Assembly (NCBI GenBank): GCA_029210225.1
Contig: JARGOJ010000008.1
Location: 1 to 28,892 of the forward strand
Source: Planctomycetota bacterium
GTDB lineage: Bacteria > Planctomycetota > J058 > JARGOJ01
Reading direction: 5' to 3'
Length of the DNA: 28,892 nt
The position numbers were made by a program, and so were the translations under genes. Positions within the stretch are counted from its first letter, which is position 1; each line of letters starts with the position of its first letter. This document shows, piece after piece, positions 16,564 through 24,687 of this stretch. The notes beneath the pieces are model-generated. The model had not been told where the DNA came from and ran no database searches. It saw nothing but the letters and a program-made list of their open reading frames with translations.

Positions 16564-18831
16564 ATGACTGAAGAACTGACCGCCGAACAAGAGCTACGCA
16601 AGAGGAAGAAGTCCTCTCTGTATGCCGTTCGACAAGCCACCTTACTCTTCCCATTCGTCAAACCGTACCTGGGAATGATTGGCGTCCTCTTCCTGTCGAC
16701 GCTTCTACTCGGCGCCTCCGAAGGTGGTCGTGCGGTCCTCATTGAGCCCTTGCTCAATAAAGTCTTCCTGGCAAACAACGACTCTAAGGATGCGATCAAG
16801 ATTCGTTTTGATTACGGGCTCAACGGTGATTTTGATGCGGTCTTACAGAAAGAGCTGAAGTCCTTTGAACCCGAGCTCAAGAACCCCGAGTTAGCGCCTT
16901 CCGCCGCCGTCATCATGAAAGACCCCTACCTCACCCTTGGGCCTCCTCTCTCCCCTGAGAACCTCACGAACGCTGGAAGAATCCTCGACGACACGCGCAA
17001 GAACCTCTTGCTTCTGGCCCGAGATCTCGACACCAAAGAGCCCGCTAAAAACCGCATTTGGCCAGCCTTTTCTCGGGGTATCTTCATGCAGAAGAAAGCC
17101 CGCAGTTATCTGAAGAATCCGCGCCGAGAGAACATGGCCATCGCCCTTTCTCTCGAAGCTCGCAAGGCCAACTACGAGGCCGCCTTCCACTCGGCCTGGG
17201 ATACCCTTAAGTGGGTTGTCCTCGCCGCCGCAGGCTTTGCTTTGATCCTGTCCGTCAGTCAATTCTTCAGTCAATATCTTGGACGAATCCTCGTCGCGAA
17301 GATCGTTATTGACATACAAAACGCCTTGGCGAAACATCTAATTTCTCAAGAGCTCAGCTACTTTGAAGGCGGCAATCAGGGCGAGTTTTTTAGTCGACTG
17401 ACCAATGATGTCAGTACAACTGCAATAGCCTTAGATGTCATGTTTTCTGCGGTTCTAACTCATCCTATCCGACTGGTCTTCTTCTTAATTATGGCCATTT
17501 ACTTTTCGCCGATGCTCTCCCTCTCCATTGTCTTACTGGGAGGAAGCGTCATTCTTCCAGTGCGCTATATTGGCAAGAAGATTCGTCGCAAAGCCCGTCG
17601 CCGTCAGCAATCTGCAGCGGAGGCCGTTGGAGCTATGCAACAGATGCTCTCGGGCATCAGAACAGTGAAAGCCTTTGACCGTGAAGAGTTCGAGGCCGCT
17701 CGATTCCGCGAGCGCACAATCATTCTTCTCCACCACGGCATCTCAGTCATCAAGTCTCGCCTTATGGCCCGCTCATTTCTAAACTTGATTAACAACCTCA
17801 CCATTCCGCTCGTTTTCCTAGGGGGTGGTTTGTTGATTCTAAAAAACATCGGCGGCGTCGACACCGGTTCCTTTGCTGGCTTTGTGACCATTGTAGTCAT
17901 GATGTATATGCCTGCAAAACAATTGGCCAAAGCCTGGACTCAATTGCAAGATGCCTCCGCTGGAATTGAACGGGTCTTTGAACTCTTCGATAAGAAAGCC
18001 ACCATCAAAGACGCTCCAGACGCCATCGAGCTGGCACCTATTAGCAAATCAATCGAATATAAAGGTGTCTGCTTTAGCTATGACAAGAAGATACAAATCC
18101 TTCATGACATCAGCTTCACCACCCCCGTCGATACACAGACAGCCATTGTTGGGGGAACAGGCCACGGGAAGAGCACCCTGGTCGACCTCATACCTCGCTT
18201 TATCGAAGCCGACAAAGGTGAAATACTGATTGACGGTGTTGATATTCGCAAAGGGACCCGGCAATCCTTGCTTGCTCAGATTGCTATTGTCACCCAAGAC
18301 GCCTTCCTCTTTAACGACACCATCGCCAACAACATTCGCTACGGGCGCCTTGACGCTTCCGATGACGAAATTCGTGAGGTCGCGAAGAAGGCTCAAATTC
18401 ACGACGAGATCATGGCCATGAAAGATGGCTATGCCTCCGTCGTCGGCGACCGAGGGTCGCTTCTCTCTGGCGGGCAAATCCAGCGAGTCACCATTGCTCG
18501 CGCCTTACTGAGAAACCCAAAGATACTCATCCTCGATGAGGCGACCAGCGGCCTTGACACAGCCACAGAGCAAGCCGTCCAAGCCGCTTTTGATGAGCTC
18601 AAGTCGGGACGCACGGCCTTCGTCATTGCCCACAGGCTCTCGACCATTCGCAACGTTGACCAAATTCTAGTGCTCAATAAAGGTCATATTGTTGAACAAG
18701 GCACCTACGACGATCTCGTCGCCCAGGACGGCGTCTTTACAAAGCTCGCCCGAGCTCAAGCTCTCGACCATGTCCTAGAGTCGGAGTCGGTTCCAAACAC
18801 AGATGTTGAGAGCAGCACGCCAGCGGGGTAA
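16564..18831 (+). CDS. msbA: MsbA-like ABC exporter with long periplasmic insertion
   Basis: Inner-membrane ABC exporter of 755 residues; MsbA flips lipid A-core to the periplasmic face. It has a six-helix membrane domain and a nucleotide-binding domain on one chain. The NBD is complete: Walker A GGTGHGKST (Lys536), Q-loop VTQDAFLF, signature LLSGGQIQRVTIARAL, Walker B ILILDEATSGLD (Asp658, Glu659) and switch His in IAHRLSTI. The usual length is about 580 residues. The excess lies between the first helix (about 37-52) and the second (about 216-236): some 145 charged, mostly helical residues that should face the periplasm. The gene heads an overlapping operon with hldC-, waaP- and waaG-like genes, which supports lipid A-core as cargo. 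Its ribosome site is weak (AAAGAG). Another lipid substrate remains possible. Confidence 0.85.
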   Translation: MTEELTAEQELRKRKKSSLYAVRQATLLFPFVKPYLGMIGVLFLSTLLLGASEGGRAVLIEPLLNKVFLANNDSKDAIKIRFDYGLNGDFDAVLQKELKSFEPELKNPELAPSAAVIMKDPYLTLGPPLSPENLTNAGRILDDTRKNLLLLARDLDTKEPAKNRIWPAFSRGIFMQKKARSYLKNPRRENMAIALSLEARKANYEAAFHSAWDTLKWVVLAAAGFALILSVSQFFSQYLGRILVAKIVIDIQNALAKHLISQELSYFEGGNQGEFFSRLTNDVSTTAIALDVMFSAVLTHPIRLVFFLIMAIYFSPMLSLSIVLLGGSVILPVRYIGKKIRRKARRRQQSAAEAVGAMQQMLSGIRTVKAFDREEFEAARFRERTIILLHHGISVIKSRLMARSFLNLINNLTIPLVFLGGGLLILKNIGGVDTGSFAGFVTIVVMMYMPAKQLAKAWTQLQDASAGIERVFELFDKKATIKDAPDAIELAPISKSIEYKGVCFSYDKKIQILHDISFTTPVDTQTAIVGGTGHGKSTLVDLIPRFIEADKGEILIDGVDIRKGTRQSLLAQIAIVTQDAFLFNDTIANNIRYGRLDASDDEIREVAKKAQIHDEIMAMKDGYASVVGDRGSLLSGGQIQRVTIARALLRNPKILILDEATSGLDTATEQAVQAAFDELKSGRTAFVIAHRLSTIRNVDQILVLNKGHIVEQGTYDDLVAQDGVFTKLARAQALDHVLESESVPNTDVESSTPAG

Positions 18832-19325
18832 TGCCAGTTATGGGCCAATTCTTTCACAGCTATCAAAGCCTCCTCGATCAGCTCGCCAAAGATCGAAGCG
18901 CCGGTCTCAAAATAGCCATGACAAACGGCGCGTTCGACCTCTTCCATGTCGGGCATTTGCGCTCTTTCGTCCACGCCAAATCCCTCGCTGACCGCCTCCT
19001 CATTGCCGTCAACACCGACCACTCCGTTCAAGTCAGTAAGGGCCCAAAGCGCCCCATTCACCCCGAAGCCGAGCGGGCGGAGCTGCTCGCTGCTTTGGGC
19101 TGCGTCGACTATGTTGTGCTCTTCAATGAGACGACGGTCGATGTCTTGCTCAGGCAGGTCAAGCCAGAGGTCTACTGCAAAGGCACCGACTACACCCCCG
19201 AGACCATCCCCGAGACCCCTACGGTCCTCGCCTATGGCGGTCAGATCGCCATCGTTGGAGACCCAAAGGATCATTCGACCTCCGAAGTCATCAATCGCAT
19301 TCTCGAAGCCTACAAGCCTGTATGA
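18831..19325 (+). CDS. hldC: D-beta-D-heptose 1-phosphate cytidylyl/adenylyltransferase-like (RfaE2/HldC)
   Basis: A cytosolic nucleotidyltransferase of 164 residues that activates heptose 1-phosphate with a nucleotide for LPS-core synthesis. The fold signature is clear: TNGAFDLFHVGH with the HxGH pair (His39, His42), followed by LLIAVNTDHSVQ, a KGPKRPI loop and VYCKGTDYTPETIPE. It corresponds to the C-terminal half of E. coli HldE; the kinase half is absent and must be a separate gene outside this window. Whether it makes ADP- or GDP-/CDP-heptose cannot be told from the sequence. The start overlaps the msbA-like stop by one base (TAATG), implying translational coupling. A second ATG at codon 4 is an alternative. 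Confidence 0.88.
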   Translation: MPVMGQFFHSYQSLLDQLAKDRSAGLKIAMTNGAFDLFHVGHLRSFVHAKSLADRLLIAVNTDHSVQVSKGPKRPIHPEAERAELLAALGCVDYVVLFNETTVDVLLRQVKPEVYCKGTDYTPETIPETPTVLAYGGQIAIVGDPKDHSTSEVINRILEAYKPV

Positions 19326-20125
19326 CCGGCCCAAGTGATGATCTCTGGCAATTCCGCGAGAAGGTTATCCTACGGAAAGACTCCATCCCATTTCTTGAAG
19401 CATGCCAACTTACAACGGTTGAGGGCGCCGACAAGTTTGCGCTCGGCGAAGAATTAAGGCGCTATCCCGAGAAGTCTATTGTTCAATTTATGAAGAACGA
19501 AAAGACTTACTTTCTTAAGCGCTATCATTATTCCAGGCTCTCGGTTTTCATTCGTGCCGCCTTGAAATGGAACTTCCCCGTGCTCTCTGGTGTCACGGAG
19601 TGGCAAAGACTGAATCAACTTGACGCCCTGGGTTTTCGTGTCCCTAAGGCTGTTGCAGCAGGCCTTGGGGGTTCTCTATTTCGCGGTCTATCCTTCATTG
19701 TTTTAGAAGAGCTGCCAGGGCGCTCTCTTGAATCGCAGCTTCAAGAAGCAAGTCCTTGCTTCACTCTGCGTCGACAGCGGCGCATTGCGCGAGCTTTAGG
19801 GCAATGGATTCGACGTTTTCACGACGCGGGCTTTTGCCACAAAGACCTCTACCTTTGCCACATATTCATGACCAACGACGACGTCCTAGGCCTGCTCGAC
19901 TGCGAGCGCATCTGTCATTGGCCCGGTCAAGTTCCTGAGCGCTGGATTGTTAAAGACCTCGCTGCCTTGCTCTATTCCTCCACAGGCCTTGTTCCAAACA
20001 CAGTCCGACACAGCTTCTTAGCGGGTTATTGGCCGGCAAAAGCGGAGCTTCGTAACGCTGTTCCCAAGCTCCGTGCGATCGCCAGAAAGGCCAAGATCTT
20101 AGCCCGGAAAGGGCGGAAGGTCTAA
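19322..20125 (+). CDS. LPS-core kinase, WaaP/Kdo-kinase family
   Basis: A cytosolic kinase-like protein of 267 residues, expected to phosphorylate inner-core heptose or Kdo. It has the small-kinase layout of WaaP: an ATP-site lysine in YFLKRYHY (Lys66), an EWQRL helix (Glu96), the catalytic loop HKDLYLCH (Asp175; E. coli WaaP has a closely similar loop) and a metal-binding LLDCERI (Asp193). The start overlaps the hldC-like stop in ATGA and the stop overlaps the next start in TAATG. The position between a heptose-activating enzyme and a core glycosyltransferase supports a heptose target. WaaP versus Kdo kinase (KdkA) is not decided. Confidence 0.85.
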   Translation: MTGPSDDLWQFREKVILRKDSIPFLEACQLTTVEGADKFALGEELRRYPEKSIVQFMKNEKTYFLKRYHYSRLSVFIRAALKWNFPVLSGVTEWQRLNQLDALGFRVPKAVAAGLGGSLFRGLSFIVLEELPGRSLESQLQEASPCFTLRRQRRIARALGQWIRRFHDAGFCHKDLYLCHIFMTNDDVLGLLDCERICHWPGQVPERWIVKDLAALLYSSTGLVPNTVRHSFLAGYWPAKAELRNAVPKLRAIARKAKILARKGRKV

Positions 20126-21264
20126 TGCGCATTGCCTTCTTAGTCGAGTCTATTGATTTGGAGAGAGGAGGCGCGGAGCGAGCGGTCATGACTATGGCCA
20201 AGGCTCTGGAAACTCTGGGTCAAGACTGCGCCATCCTCGCTCCCGCTGGTCGGAGCCAAGTTCAGAATTCGAGCACCGCCCCAGATGGCCGGAAGGGTCC
20301 ACGAATTCTCACAGTGACCTTGCCTAAATTGGGCCGAGCCAAACGGGCGCGGGCTCTTGGAGAGACGCTCTCGCCTTATGCGAGACGCGAAGGTTATGAC
20401 TGCCTTGTGTCATGCGGCAAGATGCTCGGGGGCGATTTTCATTGGCCTCATGGGGGTGTTCACGAAGCCACACTTAGAGCCTCCTGCGGAGCCGGACGGT
20501 CTCCCATTCATGGCAAGGTCGCGCTGTTAGCCAAGCGCCTTAGGCCCGTCGAAGCCGTTTTCAAAGACATTGAAAACAGTATCTACAGCGGAATTCATTC
20601 GGGGCAGTGTCGAGCTATTGCGCTTTCTAACAAAGTCAAACAAGACATGATGGCCTTTCATAAAGTCCCAGAATCATTGATTCAATTATGTCCAAACGGC
20701 GCCCCAACCCATATCTTCCCCGAGTTATCGTGGCAAGCTATGGAAGAAAAAAGACTGCGTTTTTGTGAGGACATGGGAATTGACAAAGGCTCTCAATTAC
20801 TATTTTTTGTCGCGATGAATCCTCGCTTGAAAGGGAGCGTCACCCTCTCTCGGGTCATGAAAGCGGCGCCCCCAGAGCAGCATTTATTCTACATTGGCAA
20901 GAAGCCAGGACACCGCCTCAGCCCTCAAGAGCATTGCCTTGGCCCCCGAACGGATGTGCCTCAATTACTTTCGATTGGCCACGCCTTATTGTTACCCAGC
21001 CACTATGACCCATGCTCTTTAGTCACTTTGGAAGCGCTCGCGGCGGGCATTCCAGTGTTGACCACCAAGCACAATGGCGCGATTGAGTTACTAAAAGACA
21101 AGGCTTGGCTGGCCGACACCGAGGCCGACTTGCTCTCCGCATTGAAAGAGCTGGCGCTAGACCCCGCGCAGCGGTCACGTAGAGAATTGGCGAAGCAGGT
21201 TGCGGGGCAATGGACAGCGGAAGATGCGGCCGCACGTTTTTTAGAGATTCTGACGGGCCGTTAA
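20125..21264 (+). CDS. Glycosyltransferase family 4, WaaG-like LPS-core transferase
   Basis: A GT-B glycosyltransferase of 379 residues. The N-terminal Rossmann segment has the acceptor-side loop DLERGGAERAVM. The C-terminal domain has the donor-binding motif EALAAGIPVLTTKHNGAIE, which matches the E-x7-E pattern of GT4, preceded by ALLLPSHYDPCSLVTL. FHWPHGGVHEATLRA resembles the corresponding loop in WaaG-type enzymes. It probably adds the first outer-core sugar (glucose in E. coli), but donor and acceptor are inferred from the operon. It overlaps the kinase gene by one base and is the last gene of the operon; a T-rich run (21290-21301) follows without a clear stem. Confidence 0.82.
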   Translation: MRIAFLVESIDLERGGAERAVMTMAKALETLGQDCAILAPAGRSQVQNSSTAPDGRKGPRILTVTLPKLGRAKRARALGETLSPYARREGYDCLVSCGKMLGGDFHWPHGGVHEATLRASCGAGRSPIHGKVALLAKRLRPVEAVFKDIENSIYSGIHSGQCRAIALSNKVKQDMMAFHKVPESLIQLCPNGAPTHIFPELSWQAMEEKRLRFCEDMGIDKGSQLLFFVAMNPRLKGSVTLSRVMKAAPPEQHLFYIGKKPGHRLSPQEHCLGPRTDVPQLLSIGHALLLPSHYDPCSLVTLEALAAGIPVLTTKHNGAIELLKDKAWLADTEADLLSALKELALDPAQRSRRELAKQVAGQWTAEDAAARFLEILTGR

Positions 21265-21378
21265 TCGCCTTCGAACTTCGCTGCTGCGTTTCTTTTTTTT
21301 CTAATTCGGCGCTTCGCTGTCTCTGCCCTCGATCTAGTGTTCGCCTGCAGAATTGTTCATGGCTGATCTTAGCTCCAG

Positions 21379-21398
21379 AAACATCCATAAACATCCAT
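21379..21398. repeat. Tandem 10-bp direct repeat upstream of dnaE2
   Basis: AAACATCCAT occurs twice in direct succession, about 76 bp before the polymerase start. It could be a regulator site; it does not match a LexA motif I can name. Confidence 0.6.
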
Positions 21399-21430
21399 CC
21401 CGGCGCTCTTTGTCAGACCTATCCGGTAGC

Positions 21431-21458
21431 TTGTGTTTTGTTTATGTTCGGATATTTA
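21431..21458 (+). promoter_or_regulatory. Possible promoter of dnaE2
   Basis: TTGTGT at 21431-21436, a 16-nt spacer, then TATTTA at 21453-21458. The start codon is only 16 bp further on, so the leader would be very short. A ribosome-binding site is not evident, consistent with a nearly leaderless message. Confidence 0.25.
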
Positions 21459-21474
21459 AAGCGCACCTAAAATC

Positions 21475-24400
21475 ATGGACTACGCGGAATTACGTGTCAA
21501 GACGGCCTTCAGCTTTCAGCACGGCGCTTCATCTCCTGAAGAGCTGTGTGAGCGCGCTCGTGAGCTGGGACATCCCGCCCTTGGCCTCACGGACTTCAAC
21601 ACTCTCGCCGCTGCGCCCAGAATGTACAAGGCCTGCGAAAAAGAGGGCATCAAGCTCTGCATTGGTTCAGAGATCACAGCGAGCGACGCCCCCCCGATCC
21701 TTCTCTATGCCCTCAATAGAAACGGTTACGGACGCCTCAGCCGCCTTATCACTCTTGGTCGCCGGCGGGCTAGCAAAGGCTCAAGTATCCTCTCGCTATC
21801 CGACATCCTAAACCACTCTCAAGACATCCTTGCCATTCTCTCCAGTCACAACGAACACAGCTCTATAGCCCCTCTGAAAGAAGCCTTTGAGGATCGCCTC
21901 TATCTGCTTTGTGAGCGCTTTTATGAAGCCCACGACTTTGAACGCAGAGACCATTTTCTCCAATTATCAAAGCGCTTTGAGCTGCCCCTCGTCGCCACCA
22001 ATGACGTTCACTTTCACAGCTCAGAGAGGCAAGACCTGCAAACTATTTTGACCGGGCTCAAGGAGCATTGTCCGCTTCATGAGATAGGTCGTCGCGCCTT
22101 TCAAAATGGAGAGCGGCATCTTAAATCTGCTCTGGATATGCAAGCTCTGCTCGCCGAATTCTTTCCTGGTGCAATTGAACGAAGCTTGGAAATCGTTGAT
22201 CGCTGTCAATTTTCAATGAGCGAATTACGCTACGAATATCCTCTAGAGATTTGCCCAGACAATCTAAGCGAAGCCGAATATCTCCAAAAGCTGACCTGGA
22301 AAGGCGCGGAGATGCGCTACCCGAACGGCGTCTCAAAGAAAGTCCGGGGGCTCATTCTTCATGAACTGAAATTGATCGCTGAACTCTCATACGAGCCATA
22401 TTTTCTCACGGTCTACGACTTAGTCCGCTTTGCTCGAAGCAAAAAAATCCTCTGTCAGGGGCGAGGCTCCGCCGCCAATTCCGTCGTCTGTTATTGCCTT
22501 GGAATCACTGAAATTGACCCAGAGCGCCACGACATGCTCTTCGAGCGTTTTATCTCCGCCGAACGAGATGAACCTCCTGATATCGATGTCGACTTTGAGC
22601 ATCAGCGCCGAGAAGAGGTCCTCCAATATCTTTATCAGAAATATGGCCGAGAACGAGCTGGAATGACCGCCACCGTCATTTCTTATCGGCGTCGCTCCGC
22701 CCTCCGGGATGTTGGCCGAACCTTTGGTTTTAGTGCGACTGGCCTCGATAAATTAGTCAAAGCCGCCACCGGCTTTCACGGGGAAGAACCCCGGGCAGAG
22801 AACCTTCGCGAGGCCGGCTTTGATGACCTTGGGAATGATCAACTTATCAATAACATCCTCTCCTTCAGCCAAGATTTACTCGGCTTCCCAAGGCATCTCA
22901 GCCAGCATGTCGGCGGTATGATCATCACCCGAGGGCGCTTGGATGAGCTGGTCCCTATTGAAAACGCCGCTATGGAAGACCGAACAGTCATCGAGTGGGA
23001 CAAAGACGACATTGAGACTATGGGACTCTTAAAGGTTGACATTCTCTCCCTGGGAATGCTCAGCGCCCTTCACCGAGCCTTCCTCATGATTGATAGCCCT
23101 GTTCATAAAGGCTCGAAGCTCTCTTACCTGGCCCGAAGGAACCCCCGAGAAGCGATGGCCTCTATCGTCGCAGAGGACCCCGGGGGGCGCGGCGAATCAG
23201 AGCAAGCGAAAGCGGTCTACGACATGCTCTGCCACGCCGACACAGTGGGCGTTTTTCAAGTCGAGAGCCGGGCTCAAATGTCTATGTTGCCTCGCCTCAA
23301 GCCGCGTTGTTTTTATGATCTCGTCATTGAAATCGCCCTCGTTAGACCGGGTCCTATTCAAGGAGATATGGTCAATCCTTATTTGCAGAGACGTGGGGGC
23401 AAGCCTTGGAATTATCCTCATCCCTGCACCCGAGAGGTCCTTGAGCGCACCTTGGGGGTGCCTCTCTTCCAAGAACAAGTAATGCGCCTGGCGGTTGTCG
23501 CCGCGGGCTTCACTCCGGCCCAGGCGGACGGTTTAAGAAGAGCCATGGGGGCTTGGCGCAAGCGCGGAATCATGGACGAATATCGCCTGAAGCTTATGGA
23601 GGGCTTTGAGAAGAAAGGTATCCCTAAGAGCTTCGCCGAGCAAATTTATAAGCAGATCGCTGGCTTTGGCGAGTATGGTTTTCCCGAGAGTCACTCCGCC
23701 AGTTTTGCTTTGATTGCCTACGTCTCCGCCTGGCTCAAACGCTTTCATCCAGCCGTCTTCACCGCCGCCCTGATTAATAGTCAACCCATGGGCTTTTATA
23801 CCCCCGCTCAATTGATTCGTGATGCTCGGGACCACGGCGTGACCATACTCCCCATCGATATCAATGAGAGCTCCTGGGATTGCAGCCTTGTTCACGAAAG
23901 CGAGAAGCGCACATCTCCCAAAGATCTCTTGAGGCTCCTGCCACAGCATTGGGGCCTTGAAGGGCCAAAGCTCCGCCTTGGTCTACGGCTTGTGCGGGGT
24001 TTAGGATCAAAGGCCGGGCAGGCCATTGAAAGTGAGCGTCGAGGGAGCGGTCCCTACCAAGACCTTGAACAGCTCCGTGAGCGCCTTAAGCTGCCTCAAA
24101 AAGCGCTGACGGCTCTGGCTCAGGCGGACGTATTCCGAAGCTGTCAAAGCCGCAGAGAAGCTCTCTGGCAAGCGCTCCGGCCCTCAGGGCCTCAGAGCTT
24201 ACTCTCCTTCCCCAAATACACTGCGCCTGTCCCTCTTCCATCTTTGACAGAGGCCGAGAATATTTACACCGACCTTCGCCAAACAGGGCTCACCCTTCGG
24301 CGTCATCCCTTGGCTTTGCTTCGAGTCACTCTGAAAGAATTGGGTTGTGTCTCTGCAAAAACATTGAAACAAAGCGCTCATCGAGAAAAATTAAAAGTCG

Positions 24401-24666
24401 CTGGAATCGTTGTTCTTCGGCAGCGTCCATCAACGGCGAACGGCGTTTTATTTATGACACTCGAAGATGAAGACGGCGCCATGAATTTAATCGTTCCTCC
24501 ACCAACTGTTGAGAAATACCGTTCTATCCTTCGACGCTCCATCCTGCTCATGGCCTCTGGAAAAGTTGAGCGGCAAGGAGAAGTTGTGCATTTAATGGTT
24601 CGAAGCCTCGAAGCATTGCCTGATTCGATGACACCCTTTCCTATCCGATCTCGAAATTTTCGTTAA
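21475..24666 (+). CDS. dnaE2: Error-prone DNA polymerase III alpha subunit (DnaE2/ImuC type)
   Basis: A C-family DNA polymerase of 1063 residues. DnaE2 carries out translesion synthesis and damage-induced mutagenesis, usually with ImuA and ImuB. The length fits DnaE2 rather than replicative DnaE (about 1160). The N-terminal PHP domain starts YAELRVKTAFSFQHGASSPE; the metal-binding HxH is replaced by RVK. The catalytic aspartates are present: PDIDVDF (Asp369, Asp371) and LLKVDILSLG (Asp522). GRGSAANSVVCYCLG and LPRLKPRCFYDL are typical, and ADVFRSCQSRREALW near the C-terminus is a DnaE2-type phrase. An OB fold closes the protein (LKVAGIVVLRQRP). No imuA or imuB lies in the window. The hybrid kinase starts 21 bp later, so they may be cotranscribed. 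Confidence 0.9.
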   Translation: MDYAELRVKTAFSFQHGASSPEELCERARELGHPALGLTDFNTLAAAPRMYKACEKEGIKLCIGSEITASDAPPILLYALNRNGYGRLSRLITLGRRRASKGSSILSLSDILNHSQDILAILSSHNEHSSIAPLKEAFEDRLYLLCERFYEAHDFERRDHFLQLSKRFELPLVATNDVHFHSSERQDLQTILTGLKEHCPLHEIGRRAFQNGERHLKSALDMQALLAEFFPGAIERSLEIVDRCQFSMSELRYEYPLEICPDNLSEAEYLQKLTWKGAEMRYPNGVSKKVRGLILHELKLIAELSYEPYFLTVYDLVRFARSKKILCQGRGSAANSVVCYCLGITEIDPERHDMLFERFISAERDEPPDIDVDFEHQRREEVLQYLYQKYGRERAGMTATVISYRRRSALRDVGRTFGFSATGLDKLVKAATGFHGEEPRAENLREAGFDDLGNDQLINNILSFSQDLLGFPRHLSQHVGGMIITRGRLDELVPIENAAMEDRTVIEWDKDDIETMGLLKVDILSLGMLSALHRAFLMIDSPVHKGSKLSYLARRNPREAMASIVAEDPGGRGESEQAKAVYDMLCHADTVGVFQVESRAQMSMLPRLKPRCFYDLVIEIALVRPGPIQGDMVNPYLQRRGGKPWNYPHPCTREVLERTLGVPLFQEQVMRLAVVAAGFTPAQADGLRRAMGAWRKRGIMDEYRLKLMEGFEKKGIPKSFAEQIYKQIAGFGEYGFPESHSASFALIAYVSAWLKRFHPAVFTAALINSQPMGFYTPAQLIRDARDHGVTILPIDINESSWDCSLVHESEKRTSPKDLLRLLPQHWGLEGPKLRLGLRLVRGLGSKAGQAIESERRGSGPYQDLEQLRERLKLPQKALTALAQADVFRSCQSRREALWQALRPSGPQSLLSFPKYTAPVPLPSLTEAENIYTDLRQTGLTLRRHPLALLRVTLKELGCVSAKTLKQSAHREKLKVAGIVVLRQRPSTANGVLFMTLEDEDGAMNLIVPPPTVEKYRSILRRSILLMASGKVERQGEVVHLMVRSLEALPDSMTPFPIRSRNFR

Positions 24667-24687
24667 ACTTAAAAAGTGCTATAAGTA

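Noticed and set aside
18756..19334. 192-codon minus-strand open frame
   Set aside because: It is antisense to the hldC-like gene, whose HxGH motif is certain.
21224..21241. TGCGGCCGCA followed by a T run near the end of the glycosyltransferase gene
   Set aside because: It is self-complementary with no loop and lies inside the coding region, so it is not a credible terminator.
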